64,000 nucleotides of DNA from Aphelenchoides besseyi (GCA_024699855.1 JAMPIQ010000002.1:1612001-1676000), one strand, 5' to 3'. Shown: positions 12,023 to 23,330, numbered from the stretch's first letter. A program made the numbers and translations. The notes: a model not told the origin generated them from the sequence alone.

Positions 12023-13547
12023 ATAACGAATTTATTTAATACTAGCGAGAAGGACATAATACTAGGGGAGAAAATGGGTAAAGAGAAAAAATCTCAAAAA
12101 ATTGACAACCGAGCGATCGGCAGCAAGCGGGAGCTGACGGCTTGTCCTGGTGATCGAAGGTGTCGTAATAAGACTTCTAAGAGTCGATTAACATCGAGAC
12201 AGAGTAGTTCCCTTAATCATTTTGCAATTTTCCAAAATATAAAAAAGTGAATATCAAAAATAAGCGTGGAAAGTCTTCCGTCACAAATAGTTTCATTCTC
12301 TCCTGTCGGATTTAGTTTTTGCGATATAACTCAAAAAGCTTTTATGCTTTCCGTTGTAGTACAAAACTGCAGGTTACAAGGATTGAAGATCTATTTAATT
12401 CATTTTTATTGATGGGTCAAGAGATTACCTAGTCGTGTACAATATCCACCAACATGTCTCAAACATTGATCAAAAGTTATAGTTACAGTTATATATGACA
12501 TGTCATCTCTCTTAACAACTGGACGAACATTTGCTGCGACACAGTGTTGGAGTATAACATTGTACAAATTCTTTCCGTTGCAAAAGATACATGTTCCAGT
12601 CGTCGTATTCGACTGTAAATGTACCAATTATTGCGATATTACGATGGAATATCATCATCACGAGATCCGCGTCTTCGGGGTCTCGCGTTTGCGCGATGGT
12701 AGGATTGACGAGCATAACTTCAATAGAAGTAGTAGTTTTGACGACGAGAAACATTTTTACACTAGTTGAATTCTGACGTTAAACTAAATCAAATGTAAAT
12801 TTTCTTTTGCGATCTGTCTTTTTTATATAGGTCTTTGTTTTCCGGGGGGTGGTAATCTCAAGATACTCGTCTTTGCAGAATGAGATCTTCGTCTGTGTGA
12901 GAAGGTGAAAGTAAAGCTCTCCAGTCCTCGGGCCGAATCAATACAAAAAAGTTCAGTTATTCGAAAAAAAGAAAACAGCACGCGGGGTAAATTATAAGAC
13001 ACATCGGGGGAGAGAGACAACTGTAAGGTAACAAAAAGGACGCTCGGCTCATGGAATTAATGCGGGACCCGAACAAATCTTAATCGGCATTCTCGCGGCC
13101 AACTCTTGAGTGGTTCGAGAATGCAAGGATCGCACTTGGAGAGAAGGAGCCATCAATAATGTTTGTTCAATCACTGGGCCGATGATTGCTAGTGGATCGA
13201 CTGCCATTCCTTTGAGCTAAGTTGCAACGTTAGCCGCTAGCATGGTGGGTTGAGCGACGGGAGTTCTGTTTGTGGACAGATTCTTGAAAGCGCAAATCAA
13301 TGTATTGTAATTGCAGCTACAACATTTTGGACCCGGACAGAAGTGGTGAAGTAAAATAGTGATGAGAAGCGAATGGTGTTTTATATTAATGTCATTAAGA
13401 AATTGGATGGAGCAAATTATAAGGGAGTAAATGAATTTTTATAGCGCGACCAATTCACATTACAACCGTGTAGACATCAGGTTGTTTGTGGACTCATAAC
13501 GGCAATCATCCGAATACAAATGAACTAGTCGTTTTTGAGTATGTAAA
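12023..13547. other. Intergenic, no supported gene
   Basis: Minus-strand ORFs at 12406-12627 and 12512-12754 overlap in two frames and cannot be joined by a normal intron. The second half contains repeat copy 2 at 13346-13463. Confidence 0.35.
13346..13463 (+). repeat. Diverged dispersed repeat, copy 2
   Basis: Partner of 6374-6486: same order of blocks, with the identical core gtcattaagaaattgg. It lies 85 bp beyond the end of the AT-rich ORF at 13548-14066. Confidence 0.5.
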
Positions 13548-14066
13548 TTAGATGCAAAAAGATTCGCAAATGTCACTGAACAACACGTATTCGATTGACA
13601 ACAAGTAAGAATAGATGATGCAATCGATAAGAAATTTTATAAGTACAGGATCGGTTATTTCCGACCCATCCGACGGATATAAAACTTCCCTTGTTTTTTC
13701 TAATTTTATAACTTTAATGTTTACAGCTCTCTTAGACTCAACATCATCGTGCATTAGCGCGGTATGCTGAACAGCGTCAGCATTTCTAAACTTTACTATT
13801 AAATAACAAACAACCAATTGTCTAATATTAAACAAAACTCGTTTAATTTCGCAGTTGTTGAAATTGATCAGCGCAATTTTCAAATAGTAAACGATATCAG
13901 TTATTAGCATCTCGCTCATTCTTTTAATATAGAGCATTGATTTCTGATGTTCATTTAGACGAATAGTCGAAGACTTGCGTTCAATCGGATATATTGTATT
14001 ATATTTGCACTGTCTATCTTTATTTAAAACAGCAATCTCAAGTCTTATATCGTAAATTGAATGCAT
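13548..14066 (-). CDS. AT-rich single-exon ORF, 172 aa, no recognised family
   Basis: A complete ATG-to-TAA frame without introns, long for this AT-rich stretch. Codon choice (ATA, AAA, AGA, TTA) differs from the confirmed genes, which favour TCG, CGA and TTG. The protein has hydrophobic helices such as IVYYLKIALI and LVVCYLIVKF, but no signal peptide or known domain. It could be a recent acquisition, a mobile-element remnant or a chance ORF. No acceptor-like motif or promoter motif was noted upstream. Confidence 0.35.
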   Translation of the reverse strand: MHSIYDIRLEIAVLNKDRQCKYNTIYPIERKSSTIRLNEHQKSMLYIKRMSEMLITDIVYYLKIALINFNNCEIKRVLFNIRQLVVCYLIVKFRNADAVQHTALMHDDVESKRAVNIKVIKLEKTREVLYPSDGSEITDPVLIKFLIDCIIYSYLLSIEYVLFSDICESFCI

Positions 14067-15064
14067 TCAAAGAACTGGAATTTGGCAATTGGATAGCAAC
14101 TCAACGGCAACTGATTCGGAATCTCGATTGCAAGCGGAAAGTTCGCACCAAACACCCGACTAATTTTCCTGCCAAAAAACTCACCAATTTTACTCGATGA
14201 GTACACGATAGACGAAAAAACTCGCAGTGACCAACCGATAGTTTTGATGCGATTTTTGGACGCCACGAGAGAGTGAGTGACACGAAGAGACTTTTCCGCG
14301 AGTTTGTGATCCGAACGCGCGTTTTTTCGGTGTCCACAGACTTCGAATTTACCTGTTGAGTAGCCATCAAAAGCGTAAAACACCAAAAAGCCTTGATCTG
14401 CAATTCCAGTAACCCGAAACAAAGTAATTGACATCAAAACGTTTCACGCAAAAGGGCGTCAATTTTCTCGATTTTTGCACCAAACTTTTAATTGTCGTTG
14501 TAAAGAGTAAAGTTCTTGCAATTCACTTCAACGAACCTTTGGAATCAACGGCTGAAGCGATTGGATGACCGATGGAGTATGTGGTTGATTGGCACTCATC
14601 ATTGTTTCTATATTATCCGATTTGTTGCTTGATGATGGAATGCTAACTATCGCCGACAAAAATACTCATCCAAACGAACATTCAAATCGACTGACCTTAA
14701 GATAAGCACGGTGTTTGGGAAATGAGCTGGTTGACCTGTTGCGAATATCCGAAGTCTTCGGACTTAGCTCACTCTCTCAGTGCGCAAAAAAGTGGCCGTT
14801 GACCTTTCCGGTTTTCTCAGCGACAGTTTTGTGCGTAGACTTTGAACAGTTCGCTTAGTGGGTAGCGGTCTTTGTTCTTTATCTACTAGAGAAGCGGAGC
14901 TCTGGGTCTCTTGGCATTTTGTTCGGCAAACGATCGGTGTCTCTCGTTTGCGGTAGTTTTTGTCGTTGGTGCATCTCAACGTTCATCTTAATGTTCCGCG
15001 TTCACAACTCTTCTGATCAGAGCTGATATTGCTATATCGAAATAGAAGAAACCGATTCTAGTCT
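14067..15064. other. Intergenic, overlapping ORFs only
   Basis: Minus-strand ORFs at 14045-14437 and 14101-14403 overlap in two frames. The second starts with a signal-peptide-like MQIKAFWCFTLLMA followed by a possible donor (CAG|gtaaatt), but no downstream exon joins it in frame. Confidence 0.3.
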
Positions 15065-15314
15065 ATGGAATCAACTCACTGCTTCTATCCCAGCACCCAT
15101 GACAGGAATCCCGCCAAATTAAAATGTTCGATTTGCGGTGAGGGCTAATGTTAAGGTTGCAAGGACTGTTTTCTGAGAGTCGAGCTATTGTTTTGATTTG
15201 CAGTCCAATGACGATGACAATTCGATTGAATTTGAGGACACGTGAATCGAAGGAAACTCGTGATTCTTTTTTGTCAGGAATTCCGAGTTTGAACAGACTG
15301 CAGTTATTGAATAA
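15065..15314 (+). CDS. Possible small gene, N-terminal Cys pair and acidic tail
   Basis: An ATG preceded by gattctag (leader-type acceptor) opens 26 codons with a CSIC pair. Further on, two segments joined by a 36-nt GT-AG intron (15242-15277) encode an acidic tail rich in Asp and Glu (SNDDDNSIEFEDT) ending in TAA at 15314. The junction between the first exon and this tail does not close in frame with any GT-AG pair I tested, so the middle of the model is unresolved. Confidence 0.25.
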
Positions 15315-15528
15315 GAGCTCAAAATACCGCTAAGATCATCAACAAAAACGATAGCTGTTCGGTCCTCAAGCTTCTTACGTGTAACACACCAGAATACCAA
15401 TGTCTCTCTCTCTGAGGATTGTTTTTGCCCGATTTGTTTTTTTGACTTAATTCTGTTCCTAGTACCCCGACGAATAAACTCTTCCTCGTAAATTGTTTAC
15501 TCACTCGGAACTAAACAATAGCCACGTT

Positions 15529-15887
15529 ATGGATCGAATCAAATTGGCGTACTCTTAAACGACCGTCAGAAACGAGCTCTTCGATGGAACTCCAAAACAA
15601 ATGACCACACTTATCAAAGTCACTGAGACATGTTTGAGTGCGGTGAGCAGTTGAATACGCTTGATCTATTATTTAAAGGAGATTATACCTGATTTAAATG
15701 TTTGGGTTGCTTTTGTTTGACACACCGTACTTCTGCAGTCTTATCATTGGGTAAGACGGTTGTGGAAATCCAGCGGAACAAGCAATCTAATTTGCAAGTT
15801 GTCAACGAGCCAGAAAGAAGAACCGAACAGTTTCTGATCGAAATGAACTGCTTGAGTCGAATAGCAAAGAGAGCTAAAGTCCCATGA
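15529..15887 (+). CDS. Possible small helical protein gene
   Basis: The 3' exon (from about 15728) encodes SLGKTVVEIQRNKQSNLQ and a hydrophilic helical tail ending in TGA 15887. It joins in frame to an upstream segment (TTVRNELFDGTPKQMTT) if a GTTTGAG donor near 15634 is used. The ATG at 15529 is followed by an in-frame TAA before that segment, so the true start is unknown. No family recognised. Confidence 0.28.
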
Positions 15888-15985
15888 CCTTTCGAACTTA
15901 TTCTTTATGCACGAGAGACATGGTCCTCACTTTTGCTATTAAACTCTTACATAGTGTTTATTTTTATTCAACAATCACTTTTACA

Positions 15986-17166
15986 TCATCGAAGACTGTT
16001 CACTGGATTTAGTGCAATTGGTGGAACAGGCGTGACGATCGATTGCCTCAGTCGTTTGAGTTTGGAGTAAATTGCCCGTCGATATGGCACCTGATATGCG
16101 TATTAATTTCTGTTATTATTTTGAGACTCACAATGAAAACAAGGGTGGAAACGGAATTGAAGCATGGACTCCAATTTAACACCATCATCATAAAATTTTG
16201 AGTAATGTCATTAATAATCCCGACATTATTCATAACAAAAACAGTGATTACAGGTAGAAATAGACCGAGTATTGGAATTAGTATCTGAAACCACAAGTCA
16301 CCTCAATCAGCCATTTTCTCACCTGCGCACATATCACACGTGTGAATTGGTTCATGGCCTTCGAATAACGACCACTTTCTTGCACTTGAGTTTTTAGGAA
16401 TTGATAAGTACGCCAAGCAATTAAAACAGACACAAAGAAACTGCCAAAAACCACTGTTCGATTGTAAATTGTGTACAGAAATGCGCTGAAATTTCGCTAA
16501 ACAAATGATTATAGGACTTGTTGAATAGACAAACCTGCGGATCAATGACAACTATCGGCGGGATGGGTGTTTCTTGAAACCACTTTGACGAATAATCTTG
16601 TGTACGATCTGTGGTGTATATCAACATTGCATAAAGACATGTATAAACACCTAGAACCATAAAAACCACGAAGATCGATCGAAAAAATGTCGAGTTAGAT
16701 GGCGGCCCATAGCGAAGTAAATGATCTCGATACCAAAGAGATAGAGGTAAGATAACAAACAGCTCAATATATGATGTCATGTCAATAACGTGGACAATCA
16801 TTTGAACATCAAATGGCATCCATCTCATTATTCCGAAAATGCTATGAAGACCAATATGGTTGACATAACGAATACGCTAAAATCTCTGGTTATGATTAAA
16901 TATTTTTGGCTTACAACTGTTCCTAAAGTAAAGGTAATCCAAATCATAAGATTGACTAAGTGTATTACAAGAAGAATTCTTCGAAAATGCTGCAATGAAG
17001 ATGGACTTTTGAATAAAATCATGTAGATGACCAGTGTAGTGAAAATAAAACCAAAAAACGATGAAGCAACGTAGTTGCAAATGAATACACGACCTAACGT
17101 GGTTGACTCAAAGGTCTGGTTTGTGACGTTTGCAAAGAAATAGGGATTGTGGACAAAACACGACAT
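15986..17166 (-). CDS. STR-superfamily chemoreceptor, 341 aa, complete
   Basis: Five exons (17166-16915, 16876-16535, 16496-16323, 16284-16132, 16090-15986) close in frame; three of the four introns are exactly 38 nt and the last is 41. Seven membrane segments can be traced, starting with VFICNYVASSFFGFIF after a short N-terminus holding the sequon NVTN/NQT. The family pattern IFGIMRW after TM2, ILIPILGLFLPVI in TM6 and VPYRRAIY after TM7 is present. Nematode receptors of this type sit in sensory cilia and bind small odorants. It is the upstream member in coordinate terms of a tandem pair with 17543-18795 on the same strand; the subfamily (Str, Srh or related) is not resolved. Confidence 0.82.
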
Positions 17167-17542
17167 TTGCTTGTAATGAGTAATAAACAAACAGACTCTT
17201 ATGTCCCACAGTTTTTCAATTGAACATAGCCAGTGGACTGAAACGGCTAGACAATTTTTGTATTTGGAGAGTGCCTAAAGATTAAGATTTTTACTAATTC
17301 ATGAAGTTTGTATCAACTTTTCTAGGAATCGACTTAAACCTAGATGCCAAGATAGTTGTATCTTGATCATCTGAGATGTCAGCTGCCTGGACTTCATCAA
17401 TCTTCATCAAGAATTTGTCCTTCTACATCACGTTTACAAAGGTATTTAACAAGCTTAGAATTGTTTGTAATCTTCGACTCTCACATAAGTGCATTAGAAG
17501 CGGCTCAATTGTAAAGAATTGAACAGAATCAGGTGTCGGTTT

Positions 17543-18795
17543 TTAATTCATCCTCGAGCTTGAAACAAAAACTGTGGAGCTTGTTGAATTCGTTTGTTTT
17601 AAAGAACAAGATCCGGAAAGGATACGAATCAGCTCTTGCCGATAAGGAGCGATAATGAAAAGAATGCAAATGACGTTTAGGGGCGTCGCCCAATACATGA
17701 AAACGATCACCCATTCACCCACTTCAAAAGATGTACGAACGAAGGCGGGGATCGTCATTATAACATTTGGAAGAATCGTTGGAATAAATGGAATCACCGA
17801 TTGGAAGATGAGGACTTTTGTGAACGTTTTTTGAGTAGCTTTGGCTTTCTTGTTCAAATTCGGCCATTCACGTCTTAGCAATCGAACAGATGCAACGGCA
17901 ATACAAACGGTCAAGAAATAGGGACCGTAAGAGACCAACTTGCGATAAAGAAATCCAATTTTGGCGTACTGATCGGTCTATAAACAAGTAGAAACGAGAA
18001 CCGAACAAGCAAACGTACCTTGAAATCGATTACAATGAAAACTTCTGGTAACGGTGTTTCCACATACCACGAGAGTAGAATATCAGTAGTTATCTTTTGA
18101 TTTGTACATTCACTACGACTTGAAGTGATCACGCTGAGAACAAGTGGAATTGCGGCAACGAAACAGTAAGTTAAGAGTTGATTGGTATTCGGAGCTATTT
18201 TGCTACACGAATCCAAGTTATTTCGTTGTGTTTTTGTAAACGAACTTCTTGATGTGCTTGTGACGGTACAGAGCAAAAATCGGCAATAACAGCGTTTGAA
18301 TCTGAGGTACAAGACTACAGATAATTTGTAAATAACATTGACTTCTTTTGTTTAGTAGAGAGCCGACACCACCAAGAACACTAATACTATACGATGGCGA
18401 TATTTTGTAACGCTGAAGCCAGATAGTAAAATGCTACTTCTAGGAACATACCACTTGGTTCAAAGCCAATATCGACACACAATACAAATCCACCGCCAAA
18501 CACAAGTAGAGAAGTTTGCTGTAGGGACGAAAAGAAGGCGGCGTTTTACACCTTCAAACATTAGGCTTTTATTTAACGGATCTTATTCAGATGACATCAT
18601 TTGTTCGTTTTGATGGCAACCTTAAACTCACCTTATCATGTAGAAAAGAAGGAAAATGGCGATCAATCCAAGAGAGGAAGCGAGCAGGTTATTGGCACGA
18701 TAAAATATTCCAAATGGAGTTTCATAGAAACTTTTGTTGGTAACGTTCGCGTAGAAATATCGGTCAAATTCAACGGAATCTCCAGTGGAATTCAT
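17543..18795 (-). CDS. STR-superfamily chemoreceptor, paralog of its neighbour, one unresolved junction
   Basis: Exons 18795-18632, 18551-18452, 18412-18242, about 18202-18019 and 17977-17543 carry a complete receptor: N-terminal NVTN, TM1, SKLLYLCLAV in TM2, a TM3 ending PIFALYRHKHIKKF, an extracellular loop with WYVETPLPEVF, a TM6 with SVIPFIPTILP, and APYRQELIRI after TM7. Introns 1, 2 and 4 are GT-AG. The intron between TM3 and TM4 leaves the frame one base out. A donor inside TM3 restores it but deletes the loop RHKHIKKF that aligns with YRDHLLRY in the neighbour. The gene may carry a one-base frameshift. The matching WF/WY..ETP(I/L)P loop shows that the pair arose by tandem duplication. 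Confidence 0.7.
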
Positions 18796-19403
18796 TGTCT
18801 TCAAAAAATGAAACTGAGTAAAGTAATAACAGACTGTTTGAATTTGTACTTGGGCTTTTAATTTGTAATCGGTTGGATTCCGTCTTCGTTTTAGTCATTG
18901 GAGTTGCCCAATAAAAAAAGATGAGGTGTCCCAGTAGACAGAGAACATCGACTACAAACTCCACCAATTCGCTGAATTTGTTTTGGATTCACGTTCCCGT
19001 TAATTAGTCAAATTGCTTCCAATGTGGATTTAAAAGCGAGTTTATCGCCGTCTATAACAGTTCTTACAAGTGACTCAAAAAGCAAACTCGTTTTGATTAT
19101 TTCGGCCAACAACCTTGTGGTTTGTGTATTACGAACAGAATTTCCAGTCAACAAATTTCGTCGTCTACATTCGATGAGCATCCTCGTCATGCAAAAGCTT
19201 ATCATCTTTGATGCTCTTTCTTGACCGACCGATGAAGTCTTGTAGCCGAATGATTTTCTATCTTTATTTAGTTCGCTTATAAGGTGCAGTCATGATTAAC
19301 GGCGTCTTTCGTGAAACAAACAATCGACAGGTTTGTGATAAGGTTATCGCCTCAATTTGTTTTCTAGTGCTTTTGTAAGTTGGAATCTTACTCGTTGTTC
19401 GAG
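18796..19403. other. Intergenic between divergent genes
   Basis: About 600 bp separate the chemoreceptor (minus) from the Ly6-like gene (plus), enough for two promoters. No RNA gene or further exon is seen. Confidence 0.35.
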
Positions 19404-20004
19404 ATGACAGCATTCTGGAAGTTTGTCGCTGTGATTTTAGCATTGAGCGTAATAGAATCAACAACCGCTGCAAGAAGACTTGAATGCTATAATTGTGACA
19501 CAGAGAGCACTGATACCGCGATCTCCAAAGACTGCCGTCATCCGACGACGACGATTACGTGTAGAGACAGTAAGTGAAACATAAGGTCTATGAGTTCGAC
19601 GACCGAGAGATTTCGTGCTAATGAAAAGGTTAAGAACATATTCGTTTTTAATCAAAAACAAATAGTGAGTTGATTTGTATTCTGTTTCAGATGTTTCATG
19701 TGCCAAAGTCGAATTCATGGGTAGAACCGCCAAGGTAGACAATTGGAGGTTTCAATTTAATCATCTTTTTTAGGGATGTTTAGTAAATCAACATACTAGA
19801 CATACTATGAACACGATACAGGATATTGGACCGACGACTTATTAATGCACTGGTGCGCCTGTAACAGCAACATGTAGGATAACACAATAAGATCATTTAG
19901 TGATATTGTTTAGGTGCAACAGAGCGATGGGACAAATGGCAGTGGGCAGTGGAGTTCTTTTGTTCTCGGTCGTGTCTTACGTTCTCGTTCAATTCGCCTC
20001 TTAA
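19404..20004 (+). CDS. Ly6/uPAR-like GPI-anchored protein, 124 aa
   Basis: Four exons (19404-19569, 19691-19734, 19800-19873, 19914-20004) close in frame. Residues 1-23 form a signal peptide (FVAVILALSVI). The mature part begins LECYNCD and keeps the three-finger spacing: CYNC, DC, TC, SCAKVEF, WCACNSNMCN. It ends in a hydrophobic tail (GVLLFSVVSYVLVQFAS) typical of GPI attachment. Ly6 proteins of nematodes sit on the outer membrane face and often tune ion channels or receptors. The 65-nt intron 2 uses the acceptor catactag; a nearer ttttttag would shift the frame and lose the CxC..CN end. AATAAA follows at about 20026. Confidence 0.75.
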
Positions 20005-20293
20005 CTTTGAGTGCAGTTCCTTTTCAATAAAAGTTTCTTTACGTAAACTCGAAGGAATAAAAAGGTGGAACCCGCGTGTTTGTTTGCAGCAATTGTCTTT
20101 GAAGGACAATGTTCAGGAGTGAAACTTTTCGAAAATGACATTCGTGTAGTTGACGGAAGTTCAGTCTCACTACAAACCAACAGTCAAATAGCGAAGTCTA
20201 TAAAAGAAGGTAAAAAACAACAGTAATAGAAAAGAAGTTAGCATGCTAATTAGCGAAAAGCCCTTTCAACTTCTTCACGCAACAAGATTTCGG

Positions 20294-20761
20294 TTAGCAA
20301 TTGAATTTGTTCACAAACTGTCGAATAAACGCTTGTTGTCGAGCTCCAGCTGGATCTTGTTGGGACAACTCGGGGTAACTTGGTTGTTTAGAGTAAGTCA
20401 AATGATAGTACTTTGCCATATCAAAAACAAAAGAATCGTTTGAAAACCATCAGCGAACTGGGTATCCACATTCCAAGGTTCTTAAAGAATCCACTGATGT
20501 GAATGTTCAGAGAACAACTTACTCAATGTCTTTCGTGATGGGACACGCGGTTCTACGACGACTAGTCTTTTGCAATCTTTAATGGTGTCGCCAGTTCCGA
20601 GTTTATGTGCGATTTAAAAGCGTTTATTGTTGATTTTTTTTAAGAAATAAATTATTAAATTTCAATGTCCGCTTACCTTGCCGAAGCGAACTGATTGCGT
20701 GAATGACATTCCAATGAATGATCGAAAACATTTTCTTGACCATCTCAATGCCAATGAACAT
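20294..20761 (-). CDS. Hypothetical small membrane protein
   Basis: A leader-type acceptor (ggttttag) lies about 18 nt before ATG 20761. Exon 1 encodes a hydrophobic/amphipathic helix (MVKKMFSIIHWNVIHAISSL), then joins over a 100-nt intron to DCKRLVVVEPRVPSRKTL, and a 42-nt intron leads to KPWN. The last exon reads YYHLTYSKQPSYPELSQQ and ends NKFNC before TAA. The last junction closes in frame only with a weak donor (AAT|gtggat), so 15 or so residues there are uncertain. It lies 113 nt behind the gene at 20875-21177, as in an operon. Confidence 0.4.
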
Positions 20762-20874
20762 CAAACAAGCGAGTGTAAACTAAAACCAATCAGGAAATGA
20801 GACCTCGATTTCAAAACCTTTCAAATTTGTGACTCAAGAAATCGATGCAGTCTTTAGCTATTGCAATCAACCCA

Positions 20875-21177
20875 TTACATCCATTTGAATGAATTTTTTC
20901 TTTGTTCGATCTCCACACTGGCTTTGCGTTGCTTGTATGTACGAAGACGTTCATCAGCGAATAAACTCGGCCACCGGTTCGACGATCTTATGTCGAAGTT
21001 AAACGTCGAAGCAATTTCCTGTTGTCTTCTCTGGTCAACTTCAATCACAATCTGCACGATGGTCGTCATTTCGCTCAACCCATTTGGGATATCATGCGCT
21101 ACTGACAATTCAATTGCTATTGAACGACACTTCTACGTCGATTTTAAACGTTTTGTTGTTGGTTTCTGAACTTCCAT
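20875..21177 (-). CDS. Hypothetical protein, 83 aa, charged helical
   Basis: Two exons (21177-21150, 21098-20875) join in frame over a 51-nt intron; a 33-nt alternative to acceptor aatag also keeps the frame. The protein is hydrophilic with a long basic helix (DERLRTYKQRKASVEIEQRK) ending KWM. Without splicing the frame is broken by a TAG. It starts 195 bp after the claudin-like gene and is followed at 113 nt by another small gene on the same strand. Confidence 0.4.
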
Positions 21178-21372
21178 TTCAAAGAAGCAGAGTAGAAATA
21201 TCGTTTTTATAGGCCGTGTAATACGAGTGGAGCCAGTTCGATTACCTCGACTACCTCTTCTGTAGAAACAATTTGACCAATGGACCCGGGGATATTGAAT
21301 TATTTTATTAACAACCGATATATACAGAGAAATTGGAATGAGGAACAATTTGAGCAACAGAAGTCATGGGAA

Positions 21373-22234
21373 TCAAACGGTCGTTTTACCGTATTGTTGT
21401 CGATAGAGTGGCGCTAAATCCCGAATGGGTCGATCGTCGTCGTCTTCACGGCCTTCTCGCAGCGCTTGGAAGGTGACAACAACGCTGAGAATAAAGACCA
21501 GAAAGTGAAGAATAGTGCCCACAGAGTAGAAGTAGAAAGCGGAGCCGATTTCCTGCTCATACGTGGCCACTAATCCCGTAACGAATCGGGAGTCCACTCG
21601 ATGAGCAGCGAAAAAGAAAACTCCGACGGCAACAGTCGACGAGAAAACTGAAAAGAACGTAAAGAGAAGAGAAATAGAAGACTTACAGGTGACGAACGTC
21701 AAGAACGAGTAGATCAACGAATAGGCAGAAGAACAGGGCGAACAAAAGCCGACGAAAACCGCGAGTGTTCCTGAGCACAGAGCCAAAACAATGAAAATCA
21801 AAATCGCTTTGTGCCATCCTGCAACCCACCGGGTAAAAGACCTCAATGAGGACTCACCGAAGAACTGATGATGCTCAGATTCCGCAGCTGCCGAGTTGCC
21901 GTCGATATCGCGAGCATTTTCGTCCAAAAGATCCGAAGCTTTTGCGTCGAATTTGTACGTGCACTGCAAAGGCGAATGGTCCGAGATGTGTTTGTTGGTG
22001 ATGAACGCACGTTCTGCGCGCGTACAGTCGAGCCAAAGACCGTGCTGAAGGTACGGATGAAGACAGAAATCAGATTCCAGAACTCACGTGATGTTCGGCT
22101 TGAAATTCGCGAATGTCAACTACTTGCCAGGACGGCGAGAGACCGCCAATAATGTTGAGAACAAGACCGCCGATCAGCAGGAACATGGACGTCACGATGA
22201 CAACGATTCTCGTGAAGTTTCCCATTTGGCTCAT
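21373..22234 (-). CDS. Claudin-like (Clc-like/PMP22 superfamily) four-TM protein, 246 aa
   Basis: Four exons (22234-22088, 22044-21858, 21818-21687, 21647-21373) with 39-43 nt introns close in frame. TM1 is VVIVTSMFLLIGGLVLNIIGG. The first extracellular loop carries the claudin signature W...GLW..C...C (SPSWQVV, GLWLDC, LQCTYKF). TM2 to TM4 follow (AILIFIVLALCSGTLAVFVG; STVAVGVFFFAA; GTILHFLVFILSVVVTF). The short cytoplasmic tail is acidic (REDDDDR) and ends KTTV, a possible PDZ-binding end. Nematode proteins of this class act at epithelial junctions or as channel partners. It heads a minus-strand row with two small genes 195 and 113 nt apart. Confidence 0.78.
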
Positions 22235-22847
22235 GGACGGGAAACAGTCACGAGATCAACACTGAAATTCGCGGATCACTTCGACAAATCGCGAAAAGCC
22301 GTCGAGGACGAAAGCGCGGATTACAAATCCACGGTGTGAGTTTTAACGCTGAGATTTCGAGTCGGTTTCTGCTTCTCGCGCTTTTTTTCCAATCACGCAA
22401 AGAAGCGTCGGACGATGCGCGATGGTCACGACAAAATTTCGACCTTGACAACGGGCGCCGAAAACGCCGTTTGACTTCTCATGTTAGCAGTGAGCAAAAA
22501 ACGCGACAACGGCAACTGTTCGACAGGTCGTGACCCTCATTCACACAATAAAATCGTGAACATGCTCGAAACCTTCTTTACGTTCGCCGTCCAAAAAACC
22601 TGCGCATTCGATCGAAAACAAAAGCGAACTGCGTGCGTGGGGAGCTTGGAGCGTCCATTTTCGCCGAAAAAACAACTTGCGCACTCGAAAAAAGAGAAGG
22701 ACAGTCGCTTAAAGCGCGGTTGCTTTCTGGGTTGTCAATCATTTGGAGTGTGTCGAGAGGGGAAGTGGAATTCCAAACTCAAAATCGTGAGTCATTTTCG
22801 AGCTTCGCGTCTTCAAACCTCCAAATGACCGTCGACGATTCACGCAA
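22235..22847. other. Upstream region of the claudin-like gene
   Basis: CG-rich for this window with short antisense ORFs; probably promoter and 5' untranslated sequence. No defined site is seen. Confidence 0.3.
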
Positions 22848-23330
22848 ATGACCGCGACGTCGCAATTGAACGCGCGAATGCGTTCACACGGGAATTTGCG
22901 TATTCGACGACTGAACCACTTCTCTCTTTCTAGAACCCAACTTCGTGATCAACCTTCTGGTATCTTCAGAAGCGGTGTTGAAACTTGCAAAGAGCAAGTG
23001 GTCGTATTTGTTCCCGCTCAACCGACATATCAAATCTGATCTCGTGTTACAAGCTCGGAAATCAAGTATCTTAAAGGCGTGTTGTTTCGAAAACAAATTG
23101 CTGTTAAAGTACTTGCTAAAACCGTCCTTCAAAAGCATTGCAATTTCCTAATTGCACCAGAAGGTTTGTTTGCAGCTGCTTTTGAACTTTTAATTTTGAA
23201 CAAACGAATTCTAACTTGTAATCAAGAGTCACAGCTCTTCAAACAAACTTGGTATCGATTGTTTAGTTGTGGTTCTCTTACCAAAGAAAAAAACAGAGCA
23301 ATTCGCCCCAATCCAATTGTTTTTCGATGA
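22848..23330 (+). CDS. Hypothetical gene, model incomplete
   Basis: One frame runs from ATG 22848 to TGA 23330 with a single TGA at 23037-23039. A 57-nt GT-AG intron (about 23009-23065) removes that stop and keeps the frame, giving VETCKEQVVVF joined to YLKGVLFRKQIAVKV and a helical end PNPIVFR. A strong acceptor (ctctctttctag, ending about 22932) suggests the true 5' exon lies elsewhere. No family recognised. Confidence 0.33.

Noticed and set aside
12406..12754. Two overlapping minus-strand ORFs as a gene with a 12-nt intron or programmed frameshift
   Set aside because: A 12-nt intron is not credible and no slippery site or homology was seen.
14101..14403. Signal-peptide-like ORF on the minus strand
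   Set aside because: It overlaps another ORF, and no downstream exon joins its possible donor in frame.
23037..23039. In-frame TGA as a possible selenocysteine or readthrough codon
   Set aside because: A 57-nt GT-AG intron removes it in frame, and no selenoprotein motif or SECIS-like hairpin was seen.
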